Positions 18,142-26,061 of a stretch of DNA of 41,266 nt are shown in pieces. The stretch is taken from contig NZ_JAQTTX010000024.1 of the NCBI RefSeq assembly GCF_028710545.1, positions 1 through 41,266 of the forward strand. The letters run 5' to 3'. Position 1 is the stretch's first letter, and every line of letters begins with the position of its first letter. Position numbers and translations under genes: made by a program. This DNA is from Halothiobacillus sp. GTDB lineage: Bacteria > Pseudomonadota > Gammaproteobacteria > Halothiobacillales > Halothiobacillaceae. The notes beneath the pieces are model-generated. The model was not told the origin of the DNA. It made no database searches and saw only the letters and a list, made by a program, of their open reading frames with translations.

Positions 18142-19146
18142 TCAGGCTTTGTGGTAATCCGACAGCACTTGAACTTCGTTCTTGGAGCCAAGGATGACCG
18201 GTACACGCTGGTGCAGTTTATGCGGCTTGATATCGAGGATGCGCTCGGGGCCGGTGATCGCCATGCCGCCGGCCTGTTCGATGATCATGGCCATCGGGTT
18301 GGCTTCGTACATCAAACGCAGCTTGCCGCCTTGTGCGCGGATTTTGCTGTCGATGGGGTACAGGAACACGCCACCGCGGGTCAGGATGCGGTGAACTTCA
18401 GCCACCATGGATGCAACCCAGCGCATGTTGAAGTCTTTGCCGCGCGGGCCTTCTTTACCGATCAGGCATTCATCGATATAACGTTTGACCGGCGCATCCC
18501 AGAAGCGCTGGTTCGACATGTTGATGGCAAACTCTTTGGTGTCTTCCGGAATGGTGATGTTCGGGTGCGTCAGTTTGAACTCGCCGATGTCCATGTCCAG
18601 CGTAAAGCCGTTTACGCCCTGACCGGTGGTCAATACCATGATGGTCGAAGGGCCGTAGATGCAGTAACCAGCGGCCACTTGTTCCGTACCCGGTTGCAGG
18701 AAATCCTGCTCGCTCGGGTTTTCGACGCCTTGTGGCGCGCGCAGAACAGAGAAAATGGTGCCGACCGTGACGTTGACGTCAATGTTTGACGAACCATCCA
18801 GCGGATCATAAACGCACAGATACTTACCACGCTTGGCGTTGGCCGGCAGATGGTATACCTCGTCCATTTCCTCTGACGCCAGGGCGGCGACCTGTGTGCC
18901 ATGCATCAGGGTGTTGGTGAACACATCATTGGAAATGATGTCGAGTTTTTTCTGGGTTTCACCTTGAATGTTTTCCGTTTCTGCCGAGCCCAGAACGCCG
19001 ATCAGGTTGCCTTTGTTGACGTAGCTGGAAATGACCTTGCAGGCGCTGACGATGTCATTCATCAGGAGCGTGAATTCACCAGACGCGTCTGGGTGAGCTT
19101 GCTGTTTTTCAATTAAACAATGGGTGAGGCTGGTGCCGATCTGCAT
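18142..19146 (-). CDS. fbp: Fructose-1,6-bisphosphatase class I
   Basis: Hydrolyses fructose 1,6-bisphosphate to fructose 6-phosphate; used in gluconeogenesis and the Calvin cycle. The metal-binding signature [20 protein letters not shown] and the EQAGG motif near the end are clear. A longer frame extends to 19224, but ATG at 19146 has an AAGGAG site at 19153-19158 and gives 334 residues beginning [15 protein letters not shown], the normal family length. A -10-like TATATT with a weak -35 17 bases away lies just upstream of that start. It is divergent from the PPi-type phosphofructokinase gene with 96 bases between starts. Confidence 0.95.
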   Translation of the reverse strand: MQIGTSLTHCLIEKQQAHPDASGEFTLLMNDIVSACKVISSYVNKGNLIGVLGSAETENIQGETQKKLDIISNDVFTNTLMHGTQVAALASEEMDEVYHLPANAKRGKYLCVYDPLDGSSNIDVNVTVGTIFSVLRAPQGVENPSEQDFLQPGTEQVAAGYCIYGPSTIMVLTTGQGVNGFTLDMDIGEFKLTHPNITIPEDTKEFAINMSNQRFWDAPVKRYIDECLIGKEGPRGKDFNMRWVASMVAEVHRILTRGGVFLYPIDSKIRAQGGKLRLMYEANPMAMIIEQAGGMAITGPERILDIKPHKLHQRVPVILGSKNEVQVLSDYHKA

Positions 19147-19170
19147 CCCGAACTCCTTAAGATAAGTTGC

Positions 19171-19176
19171 AATATA
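19171..19176 (-). promoter_or_regulatory. -10 candidate for fbp
   Basis: Read on the minus strand, TATATT (5 of 6) is preceded by TTATGC after 17 bases. Transcription would start near 19164, just before the AAGGAG ribosome site, which supports the shorter fbp start. Confidence 0.35.
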
Positions 19177-19242
19177 GTCTTGATAATCGTTGTGCATAAT
19201 AGCCTTATGTCCACCATGCCACAATCGAAACTCCGAGGTTCT

Positions 19243-20502
19243 ATGTCACACAATGTTTTGTATGCGCAGTCTGGCGGGGTTACCGCGGTCATCAATGCCA
19301 GTGCCTGCGGGGTGATTGAAACCGCACAGAGGCACCCGGAGCACTTCGGCAAGGTATTTGCGGCGCGCGAAGGGATTTTGGGGATCCTGCGTGAAGAGCT
19401 GTACGACCTGTCGGAGGTGAGTCCGTCGGAAATTGCGGCGTTGCGCTATACACCGGGCGGCGCATTCGGTTCTTGTCGAGCCGATCTGGGTGAGCCGGAT
19501 ACGCATCCGGAGCAGTACGATCGGTTGCTCGATGTGATCCATGCACATGATATCGGCACCTTCATCTATAACGGCGGGGGCGGATCGATGCTGACCGCGG
19601 CCAAGGTAGCTCGATTCGCCCGTGCCCGGCACCTCGATCTGACCGTCATCGGCGTGCCCAAAACCATCGATAACGATCTGCCCATGACCGACACGAGCCC
19701 CGGGTTCGGTTCGGCGGCAAAATATATCGCCACCAGCGTCAGGGAAGTGGCGAGGGATCTTGCCGCGATGTCAGGAACTTCGACCAAGGTCTTTGTGCTG
19801 GAAGTCATGGGGCGACATGCCGGTTGGCTGGCTGCGGCGGCCGGACTCGCTTTCGAAAGGGAGGATTCACCATTATTGCTTCTGTTTCCAGAGCGACCCT
19901 TCGATCCTGCGGGCTTCCTTGAAGCCTTACAGGCACGTGTTCAGCAATTTGGTTCTTGTATCGTTGTCGCGGCAGAAGGATTGCTATGCGGTGACGGAAC
20001 CTTCTGCGCTCAGGAGCAAACCAGTGGGACGTTCGGCCATGAGCAATTGGGTGGTATGGCGCCACAGATTGCCGCCATGAGCCGTGGGCTTGGGTACAAG
20101 ACCCACTGGGCCGTTTCTGATTATTTTCAGCGTTCGGCGCGGCATCTCGCTTCACGGGTGGATGTCGATCAGGCTTATGCCTGCGGGGCGGCAGCCGTCA
20201 CTTATGCCATGGCCGGTCAGTCGGATGTGATGGTCGCCATTCAACGGTTGTCAGACGAACCCTATCTCTGGTCGCTGGGCGCGGTGCCACTCGATGATGT
20301 GGCCGATGTCGAGTTGCCGGTGCCGCCGGCTTATATCCGAGCCGATGGCTACGGCATTACAGATGCGGCACGACGCTACATGCAGCCACTTATCCAGGGT
20401 GAGGACCTGCCTCCGTTCAGAAACGGTTTGCCTGTATTCGCGCAATTGAATTTTGAACTGACGGTCAAGCGGTTGCCTGAGTGGAGGGGGCAACCGGGTT
20501 GA
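19243..20502 (+). CDS. pfp: 6-phosphofructokinase, probably pyrophosphate-dependent
   Basis: Phosphorylates fructose 6-phosphate. The protein has 419 residues. It has the PFK fold with PKTIDND (about 139-145), where lysine replaces the glycine of ATP-dependent enzymes (PGTIDND), a marker of PPi use. It also has [15 protein letters not shown]. The phosphate-donor loop reads NGGGGSM rather than GGDGS or GGDDS, so donor specificity is inferred and not certain. ATG at 19243 has GAGG upstream; longer starts at 19208 or earlier would run into the fbp promoter. A reversible PPi enzyme beside fbp suits an autotroph working the Calvin cycle. Confidence 0.88.
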   Translation: MSHNVLYAQSGGVTAVINASACGVIETAQRHPEHFGKVFAAREGILGILREELYDLSEVSPSEIAALRYTPGGAFGSCRADLGEPDTHPEQYDRLLDVIHAHDIGTFIYNGGGGSMLTAAKVARFARARHLDLTVIGVPKTIDNDLPMTDTSPGFGSAAKYIATSVREVARDLAAMSGTSTKVFVLEVMGRHAGWLAAAAGLAFEREDSPLLLLFPERPFDPAGFLEALQARVQQFGSCIVVAAEGLLCGDGTFCAQEQTSGTFGHEQLGGMAPQIAAMSRGLGYKTHWAVSDYFQRSARHLASRVDVDQAYACGAAAVTYAMAGQSDVMVAIQRLSDEPYLWSLGAVPLDDVADVELPVPPAYIRADGYGITDAARRYMQPLIQGEDLPPFRNGLPVFAQLNFELTVKRLPEWRGQPG

Positions 20503-20523
20503 TTCGGCGGGCGATGATGATTT

Positions 20524-20542
20524 CTTGCCCATAGTGGGCAAG
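20524..20542. promoter_or_regulatory. Palindrome and promoter candidate before the PilZ gene
   Basis: CTTGCCCA-TAG-TGGGCAAG has perfect 8-bp arms. It covers a -35-like TTGCCC (20525-20530) that is 18 bases from TATGCT (20549-20554), giving a promoter with an operator-like repeat. It is not followed by a T-run, so it is unlikely to be a terminator for pfp. Confidence 0.4.
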
Positions 20543-20597
20543 GCCCGCTATGCTGGCCCCTTATTTTTGAGTAGGCCTTCCGGATACGTCCTTACAT

Positions 20598-21299
20598 ATG
20601 AGTCAGCAAGACACCATCATTACGGTACGGAGCCCTCGCGTGATCGACAAGATACTTGCGCGACATTTTGATGAACGCGGGCATTTCTGGTTGATTCCTG
20701 AAGGGGATGAAGATTTTCAGATCGCGGTTCAGATGGTCTCCAATGACCCGGAAAACCGTCGTTTTTTGATTGATCAGCCCAAAGAAGCCCCTTTGAATCA
20801 TCTCAAGGCTTCCGGCCGGATTCGGGTGCAGGCGGTTATCGATCAGCTGGTTTCGTGGTTTTATGTCGATCATCTCAAAGAGAAGATTGAGGGCACCGAC
20901 CGGTATTTTGAAGTCCCATATCCTGCCCAAATTGATCGTTTGCAACGCCGGAATGTATTTCGGGTCCGGATTCCGCCCGATGTCATCGGTGTGGTGGAGT
21001 TTTTTCAGCCGACGACGAGTACGCTTTTGGTGGGGCGGTTAGATGATCTTTCTGCCGGTGGTTGCGCAATCGCACTTCGTCCCGAGCAGGCAGTGGGCTT
21101 GGAGCAGGGGGTACAACTGTCCCCGGTGAAATTGGCGATTGATGGGTTTGCCGATCTGTCGGTAAGCCTCGTGATACGCAATCAGCGTATTGTTTCCCCG
21201 GGGGAGTGGATATTCGGAGCCGAGTTCGTCGATCTTGGGCCGATCGAGTCACAGCAGCTGGATCGAACGGTCATGCGTTTGCAGCGTTACCTGATGTGA
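20598..21299 (+). CDS. YcgR-like PilZ domain protein (c-di-GMP effector)
   Basis: A 233-residue soluble protein with an N-terminal YcgR-type domain (about 1-110) and a C-terminal PilZ domain (about 115-230). The c-di-GMP binding residues are present as RRNVFR (RxxxR) near 116-121 and DLSAGG (DxSxxG) about 150. In enterics YcgR slows the flagellar motor when c-di-GMP rises; the target here is unknown. The ribosome site is weak. The upstream palindrome suggests a regulated promoter. It is convergent with the mutarotase gene, with a 35-base gap. Confidence 0.85.
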   Translation: MSQQDTIITVRSPRVIDKILARHFDERGHFWLIPEGDEDFQIAVQMVSNDPENRRFLIDQPKEAPLNHLKASGRIRVQAVIDQLVSWFYVDHLKEKIEGTDRYFEVPYPAQIDRLQRRNVFRVRIPPDVIGVVEFFQPTTSTLLVGRLDDLSAGGCAIALRPEQAVGLEQGVQLSPVKLAIDGFADLSVSLVIRNQRIVSPGEWIFGAEFVDLGPIESQQLDRTVMRLQRYLM

Positions 21300-21334
21300 C
21301 GGCCCCGGCAAGAAATTGGTGATGATGGTGTTGT

Positions 21335-22228
21335 TCAGCCCATTGATCTGACTGAAATGGTGGTGCCCAGTATCTTGCGCTCGCCCGGAGCGATCGAGAT
21401 GGTATCGTCGGCGGCATTCACGGCTTCAACACACACCATGTTTCTCGACTCCTCTGGCCGCATGCCAGAAGGTACATTCTCGCCCGGGTTCCAGACGACG
21501 GTCGAATGACTACCTTCCTTGGATACCACGATCACTCTGTTGAATTCGGCATCTTCCACCTCTACGGTGTGCGTGGTACCGAAATAGATGCGATCCATTG
21601 GGCCGGTGATGGTGATAAGGTCGTCCTGCGGTGTGCGCGCGAACCCTTTGAGCTTGTCCAGGTAGTACCCGCCTTCCAGTCCGCGAATGACCGTGCTGCG
21701 CGTATCGCCGACATTCAGGTAGGTATGCAGCCCCTGAGTGATGCTGAACGGTTCGTCGCCCGTGTTATGCGTGACCAGTTGAATACGCAATTCGGTACCG
21801 ATATGCATGATCACATCCAGTTCGAAGCGGTGCGGCCACAATGCCATGGACTCGGCATCGTCAGTGATCCGCCAGTGCATGTGCACCTGCCCCTCGGGAT
21901 CGCATTGGGCATTCATCAGAATCCAATCCTTGAATCGCACAAACCCGTGCGCCATGGTCAGACTGGGGTGATTGCCGAACCACGGCCAACAGACGGGGAC
22001 GCCGCCCCGCACTGATTTGCCCGCTTCATAAGCCGGTTCCTTCGCCCGCCAGACAACAAGTTGGTCTTCATCGGCAGGCTTCCATTCGATGATTTGTGCG
22101 CCTTGTACCGCGACAGTCGCCTGAGCGAGCGGGGTATCGATTTTCGCCAAGGTAAGATCGCCGATCTTGATGAACTCAAGACCCTCACAATCTGCGAATT
22201 TCCGGTTAAGCGTTTCAAGTGCGTCCAT
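21335..22228 (-). CDS. D-hexose-6-phosphate mutarotase (YeaD family)
   Basis: Aldose-1-epimerase fold enzyme of 297 residues that interconverts the anomers of glucose 6-phosphate or related hexose phosphates. Typical blocks are GGVPVCWPWFG (about 75-86), AHGFVR (about 92-97), the catalytic-histidine segment ITQGLHTYLNVGD (about 163-175) and VCVEAVNA near the end with the catalytic glutamate. AGAGGA sits 6 bases before the ATG. It lies 65 bases after a small CBM48 gene on the same strand and may be co-transcribed. Both point to hexose phosphate or glycogen metabolism, but no glycogen gene is near. Confidence 0.9.
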   Translation of the reverse strand: MDALETLNRKFADCEGLEFIKIGDLTLAKIDTPLAQATVAVQGAQIIEWKPADEDQLVVWRAKEPAYEAGKSVRGGVPVCWPWFGNHPSLTMAHGFVRFKDWILMNAQCDPEGQVHMHWRITDDAESMALWPHRFELDVIMHIGTELRIQLVTHNTGDEPFSITQGLHTYLNVGDTRSTVIRGLEGGYYLDKLKGFARTPQDDLITITGPMDRIYFGTTHTVEVEDAEFNRVIVVSKEGSHSTVVWNPGENVPSGMRPEESRNMVCVEAVNAADDTISIAPGERKILGTTISVRSMG

Positions 22229-22293
22229 GCTAATCCTCTGGGGGCACTTTTAGAGTGCGCAAATTCAAATGGGTATAAATCCGGTCCGTCTTT

Positions 22294-22605
22294 TTAGGTA
22301 CGGACGACGCTGTTGCTCTCGTTGCCGAATGGTGTGGGTGTGTACTCGTCTGCCTGGTCATCATTGATCCAGGTCGTGCCATCGATCAGGTAACGAAACT
22401 GGAATTTCTCGTTGACGGGAAGATCAACCGTGATGCTGAAGTTGCCATCACCTTTCGCCTTTTTCAGAGGATGGCTTTCTTGTGACCATTCATTGAAATC
22501 GCCAACCAGATTCACGGTCTTGGCCTGTGCTCCATAAGCTGGTGGCAAGGTGAAGGTGACTTTGCAAACCGGGCGGGTTTTCAGGTTTTTTTTGATAAGG
22601 GACAT
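22294..22605 (-). CDS. Single-domain isoamylase N-terminal (CBM48-like) protein
   Basis: A 103-residue cytoplasmic protein consisting only of an early-set / CBM48 fold. It reads KVTFTLPPAYGAQAKTVNLVGDFNEWSQESHPLKK, with the aromatic-rich GDFNEW motif, then FQFRYLIDGTTWINDDQADEY. In other proteins this fold binds alpha-glucans or adenylates; standalone copies are common but poorly studied. GGAG is 8 bases before the ATG. It is upstream of the mutarotase gene. No catalytic domain is attached. Confidence 0.85.
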   Translation of the reverse strand: MSLIKKNLKTRPVCKVTFTLPPAYGAQAKTVNLVGDFNEWSQESHPLKKAKGDGNFSITVDLPVNEKFQFRYLIDGTTWINDDQADEYTPTPFGNESNSVVRT

Positions 22606-22729
22606 GCTGTTTTCTCCATGAAATATGATCGGATTGAAACGTCGAACCGAGCCTGCCTGAATTCCTGTTCTTTTTTACGCTGTTTCTTTTACAGGATGAT
22701 CACAAATAATAAAGATTTAATCAAAGTTT

Positions 22730-23059
22730 TTAGGGTGCCTGTTTTTGCTCCAGAAGACGGATCAGGCGTCCTTCATTGATCAGGCCGACGGTAACGAATA
22801 GCAGCAACAGTAGAAGCAGCGCCCCAATGGTCAAAAACAGCAGCGGTGCTACGATGGCGAGCAATGATTGAGTCGCGCTATCCAGTGCGTTGTTCTGGAT
22901 CAGATGAACCACATGAATGGGGTTTACAAGAATGGGTTGCCTCATGAATGCCCATATGTAAAACCCCAGGGTGACGGCGGCCACCATCAAGGCAATGACC
23001 GGCCAACGTTTGATGAACCGCTGGCGGCTGGCGAGCATTCGCTGGATTTCTGGTGTCAT
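22730..23059 (-). CDS. Small membrane protein of unknown function
   Basis: A 109-residue protein with two clear membrane segments (about 22-38 and about 67-92) separated by a loop of about 28 residues (RQPILVNPIHVVHLIQNNAL). The termini are charged. I do not recognise a family. A GAGAG stretch precedes the ATG. The 139-bp hairpin-rich element lies between it and the MoaD-like gene on the same strand. Length, membrane pattern and start signals make it a likely real gene. Confidence 0.6.
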   Translation of the reverse strand: MTPEIQRMLASRQRFIKRWPVIALMVAAVTLGFYIWAFMRQPILVNPIHVVHLIQNNALDSATQSLLAIVAPLLFLTIGALLLLLLLFVTVGLINEGRLIRLLEQKQAP

Positions 23060-23080
23060 GTTCTGCTCTCTTAAGTAAAT

Positions 23081-23219
23081 GCTGATTTATTCCATCCTTG
23101 GAATAAATCAGCTCGCTCATCGCGGTACACGCCCGCGATGGCTCTCACGAATCAAAGACGTACATCTTTGTTCGTGTTGGGGCATCCTGCCCCAAGCGGG
23201 AAGCACTGAATAAATCAGC
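23081..23219. mobile_element. MITE- or REP-like hairpin element
   Basis: A non-coding 139-base element bounded by a perfect 12-bp terminal inverted repeat (GCTGATTTATTC at 23081-23092, its complement at 23208-23219). Inside are four strong hairpins: a perfect 14-bp stem at 23081-23112, one at 23118-23140, a 12-bp stem with one bulge at 23146-23176, and a 7-bp stem at 23177-23195. A third copy of the terminal repeat ends the first hairpin. The terminal repeat resembles part of the IS end at 40386-40397 (9 of 11 bases), suggesting an IS-derived miniature element. A TAA triplet flanks both sides (23072 and 23227). Confidence 0.5.
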
Positions 23220-23225
23220 GCTCCC

Positions 23226-23453
23226 CTAACCCCCGGTGACGGGTGGAAAAAACGCCACCTCATCGCCTTCTTGCAGTGGATGATCGAAATGGACGTATTC
23301 GTGATTGACCGCGGCCAGAATATTGGCCGGGCGCTCTTTCCCGGTTATGCGCAACCACGCGTCGTGAACGGTGGCTGGCGTGTCGGGTGTTTTCAGCTCA
23401 TCGCGTGCGAACTGCTCACGCAGGCTGGCGAAAAGTTTTATGGTAATGCCCAT
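23226..23453 (-). CDS. MoaD/ThiS-family sulfur-carrier-like protein
   Basis: A 75-residue ubiquitin-fold protein beginning MGITIKLFASLREQF and ending in PVTGG, the C-terminal Gly-Gly that is adenylated and thiocarboxylated in MoaD. This fits the small subunit of molybdopterin synthase. The usual partner moaE, and moaA or moaC, are not nearby, so another sulfur-carrier role is possible. The frame is open upstream to 23525, but the start at 23453 gives the normal family N-terminus; the ribosome site is poor. The stop codon lies 7 bases beyond the hairpin element. Confidence 0.8.
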   Translation of the reverse strand: MGITIKLFASLREQFARDELKTPDTPATVHDAWLRITGKERPANILAAVNHEYVHFDHPLQEGDEVAFFPPVTGG

Positions 23454-23548
23454 GAAGCGTTTTATTACTCGGTCTTGATGGATGAATTGGAAACGGATCG
23501 CCAAATCCTTGCCTGATCCTTGCATAGTGCCCGTTACAACTTATTGTC

Positions 23549-23557
23549 TGCTAAAGT
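23549..23557 (+). promoter_or_regulatory. Extended -10 candidate for asmA
   Basis: TG-C-TAAAGT lies 112 bases before the asmA start and repeats the TGCTAnAnT pattern seen before glyA and ribB. The -35 is weak. Confidence 0.3.
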
Positions 23558-23668
23558 TGCCCCCAAGCAAAGATTTGTCTGAAATTTCTGTGAACTTTTG
23601 AGTGGTTTGACCTCAGAAAATTCCCGGGCTGTTTCATGAAGCGTGGTTTTACCAAGATAGGTGCTGTA

Positions 23669-26056
23669 ATGAAGTGGATCAAACGAATTGTTATGTGGAT
23701 CGTTGCTCTGATTCTGGTGTTGTTCATTGCAGCCGTTGCCTTTGTTGCCACATTCGATCCCAACGACTACAAGGATAAAATTTCCAGCATCGTTCAAGAA
23801 AAGACCGGGCGGACGATTGAGCTTGGCGGGCCGATTCATCTCACCCTGTTCCCCTGGCTTGGTGTGTCGGTGCAGGATGTCGCCCTGGGTAATGCACCGG
23901 GATTTGCGCAAAAGAATATGGTGACGGCTAAAACGGTCGAAGTGAAAGCGGCGCTTCTGCCTCTGCTCAAGGGGCAATTTGAAGTCGGGAAACTCGTCCT
24001 CGATGGCGCAACCATCCATTTGGCCCGCAATAGCAACGGGGTGACCAATTGGGCAGATCTGCTGGCCCGTCCATCGACGGGCGCTCCATCCGGCGCGGCT
24101 GGGGCCTCCTCCTCGAACAAAGTAACGGCTCTGGCCATCGGCGGCGTGGAAATCAATGACGCGAACCTTGATTGGCAGGATGCAGTTACCGGGCAGTCGT
24201 TGGCCTTGCAGCATCTCAATCTCGACAGTGGCGCCATTCGTCTTGGGCAGGCGGTCGATATGTCCCTGAACTTCAGTTACGCCACGCAAGATCCGAAGTT
24301 GGGCAAGCTCACGGGCGATGTTCGTCTGAGCAGCACATTCGATATGAAGGCCAATGGCGAACAGTTCTCTGCCAAATCCCTGAAATTTCACGCCAGCGTC
24401 GTGCCCGATGCACAACATAATCCGGCCGCGCTACCAGCGAAAAGCGAGCTTGATCTGTCCGTGCCCGAGGTATCGGTTGATCTGCCCAAGCATGCTGTCA
24501 ATCTTTCTGCAATGGATGCCACCGTTGATCTGGAAAAAGGATTTGGTCTGACGCATGCCGCGTTGACCGCCAAGGGTGCACTTTCGGCAGATTGGCAAAA
24601 GGGGCAATATTTAAGTGACAAGTTATCGCTTGCCGGGAAAATCCAAGGTTTGCCCTCGCACACGGGGGAACTGGATTTTTCAGCCCATGGCGGCGTGGCG
24701 GCCGATATGAACAAGGGGAATATCAGTCTGCCGAACTGGCAGATCGAATCGGCGCCACTGGTCGTCAAAACCTCGTTGGATGTCACGGGCCTCGGCAAGA
24801 ACCTGTCGGTGACAGGCCCGTTAGCCATCATGCCGTTCAATCCCCGCCAACTTGCCGAAGCGCTCAAGTATCGCGTACCTTCCATGCAGTCGGACAAGGC
24901 TCTGACGCAATGTGCGGTGAAGGCCGATGTGCGCGTCACACCAAATCAGGCCATGCTGGATCATTTGGCATTCAGTCTGGATGGCCATGACCTGAACGGT
25001 ACCGTGGGCATCAGTGATCTGAAAACCAATCGGATGTACGCACGCCTCAAAGGCGGTGCATTTGATGTCAATCCCTATCTGCCGCCGGGCACTGCTGCGG
25101 CAAAACCATCTGAGCACAAACCGGCTGGAGCTCAAGGTTCCTTGACGGATCAGCCCAAGCCAGTTGCTTCGGCTGATATGGAAATTCCGCTACCCGTGGA
25201 CGCCTTGCGCAAGCTGAACCTCGATGCCGAGATCAATCTCGATCAACTGACTTATCAGAAGTATCAGTTGAAACAGTTGGCGCTTGCTGTGCTTGCATCG
25301 GGCGGGCAAATCAATATGAAACAATTCGATTTCATGTCTTTCGGCGGCACGATCCAAACTCAGGCCGCGTTGGATGTACGCGGAGCCGTACCCGATTGGC
25401 AGACAAAACTCGATGCCCGGAATATTGCCTTGCAACCGGCCTTGACGGCCGCGATGAATGAAGATCGTTTGTCCGGTACGGGCGACGTGCGGTTGGCTCT
25501 ACGCACGCAGGGCGCGCGTTTGAGCAAGCTCAAATCGGCACTGGATGGTACCGCTGATTTCTCGTTGCGTAATGGTCAGATCAAAGGCGTTGATCTGGGT
25601 TACATGCTTCGTGCCGCACAAGCACGTTTGCAGGGTGAAACCACCGCGGTGCCCAGAACGCAGGCAACGGACTTCTCGGCCATTTCCGGGAGTGCGATCA
25701 TCCGCAATGGCGTGGCGCACAACGACGATCTCAAGGGTGCCTCGCCCCTGCTGCGCGTAACGGGCAAAGGCGATGTCGATCTCGCACGGGAGACGATCGA
25801 TTACCTGCTCAATGCCACGGTAGTGAATACGGCGACCGGGCAGGACGGCAAGGCACTGGAAAAACTCAAGCAGTTGAATGTGCCGATCACGATTACCGGG
25901 ACTTTTGCCCAGCCTAAGTTCGGCATTGACATGCAGGCCGTTTTCAAAGATCAGGCCAAGCAGAAAGTGGAGGAGAAAATCAACACCGAGTTGGACAAGC
26001 GGCTTGGCGACAAGGCCGCTCCGGTGAAAAACCTGCTCAAGGGGCTTGGGTTATAG
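23669..26056 (+). CDS. AsmA family envelope protein
   Basis: A 795-residue protein with one N-terminal membrane anchor (MKWIKRIVMWIVALILVLF) and a long periplasmic part. The N-terminal AsmA domain shows FDPNDYKDKISSIVQEKTGR and LELGGPIHL-like strands. The C-terminal AsmA_2-like region ends VNTATGQDGKALEKLKQL, then PITITGTFAQPKFGIDMQ. AsmA-like proteins form repeating beta-groove structures thought to move phospholipids to the outer membrane (family knowledge). ATG at 23669 is preferred to 23636 because the anchor then starts at once. mutY follows after 5 bases, so the two are probably co-transcribed. Confidence 0.9.
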   Translation: MKWIKRIVMWIVALILVLFIAAVAFVATFDPNDYKDKISSIVQEKTGRTIELGGPIHLTLFPWLGVSVQDVALGNAPGFAQKNMVTAKTVEVKAALLPLLKGQFEVGKLVLDGATIHLARNSNGVTNWADLLARPSTGAPSGAAGASSSNKVTALAIGGVEINDANLDWQDAVTGQSLALQHLNLDSGAIRLGQAVDMSLNFSYATQDPKLGKLTGDVRLSSTFDMKANGEQFSAKSLKFHASVVPDAQHNPAALPAKSELDLSVPEVSVDLPKHAVNLSAMDATVDLEKGFGLTHAALTAKGALSADWQKGQYLSDKLSLAGKIQGLPSHTGELDFSAHGGVAADMNKGNISLPNWQIESAPLVVKTSLDVTGLGKNLSVTGPLAIMPFNPRQLAEALKYRVPSMQSDKALTQCAVKADVRVTPNQAMLDHLAFSLDGHDLNGTVGISDLKTNRMYARLKGGAFDVNPYLPPGTAAAKPSEHKPAGAQGSLTDQPKPVASADMEIPLPVDALRKLNLDAEINLDQLTYQKYQLKQLALAVLASGGQINMKQFDFMSFGGTIQTQAALDVRGAVPDWQTKLDARNIALQPALTAAMNEDRLSGTGDVRLALRTQGARLSKLKSALDGTADFSLRNGQIKGVDLGYMLRAAQARLQGETTAVPRTQATDFSAISGSAIIRNGVAHNDDLKGASPLLRVTGKGDVDLARETIDYLLNATVVNTATGQDGKALEKLKQLNVPITITGTFAQPKFGIDMQAVFKDQAKQKVEEKINTELDKRLGDKAAPVKNLLKGLGL

Positions 26057-26061
26057 TCGGC

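Noticed and set aside
23534..24418. Minus-strand frame over the asmA 5' end
   Set aside because: Antisense of asmA, no domain visible, and the divergent promoter region lies in it.
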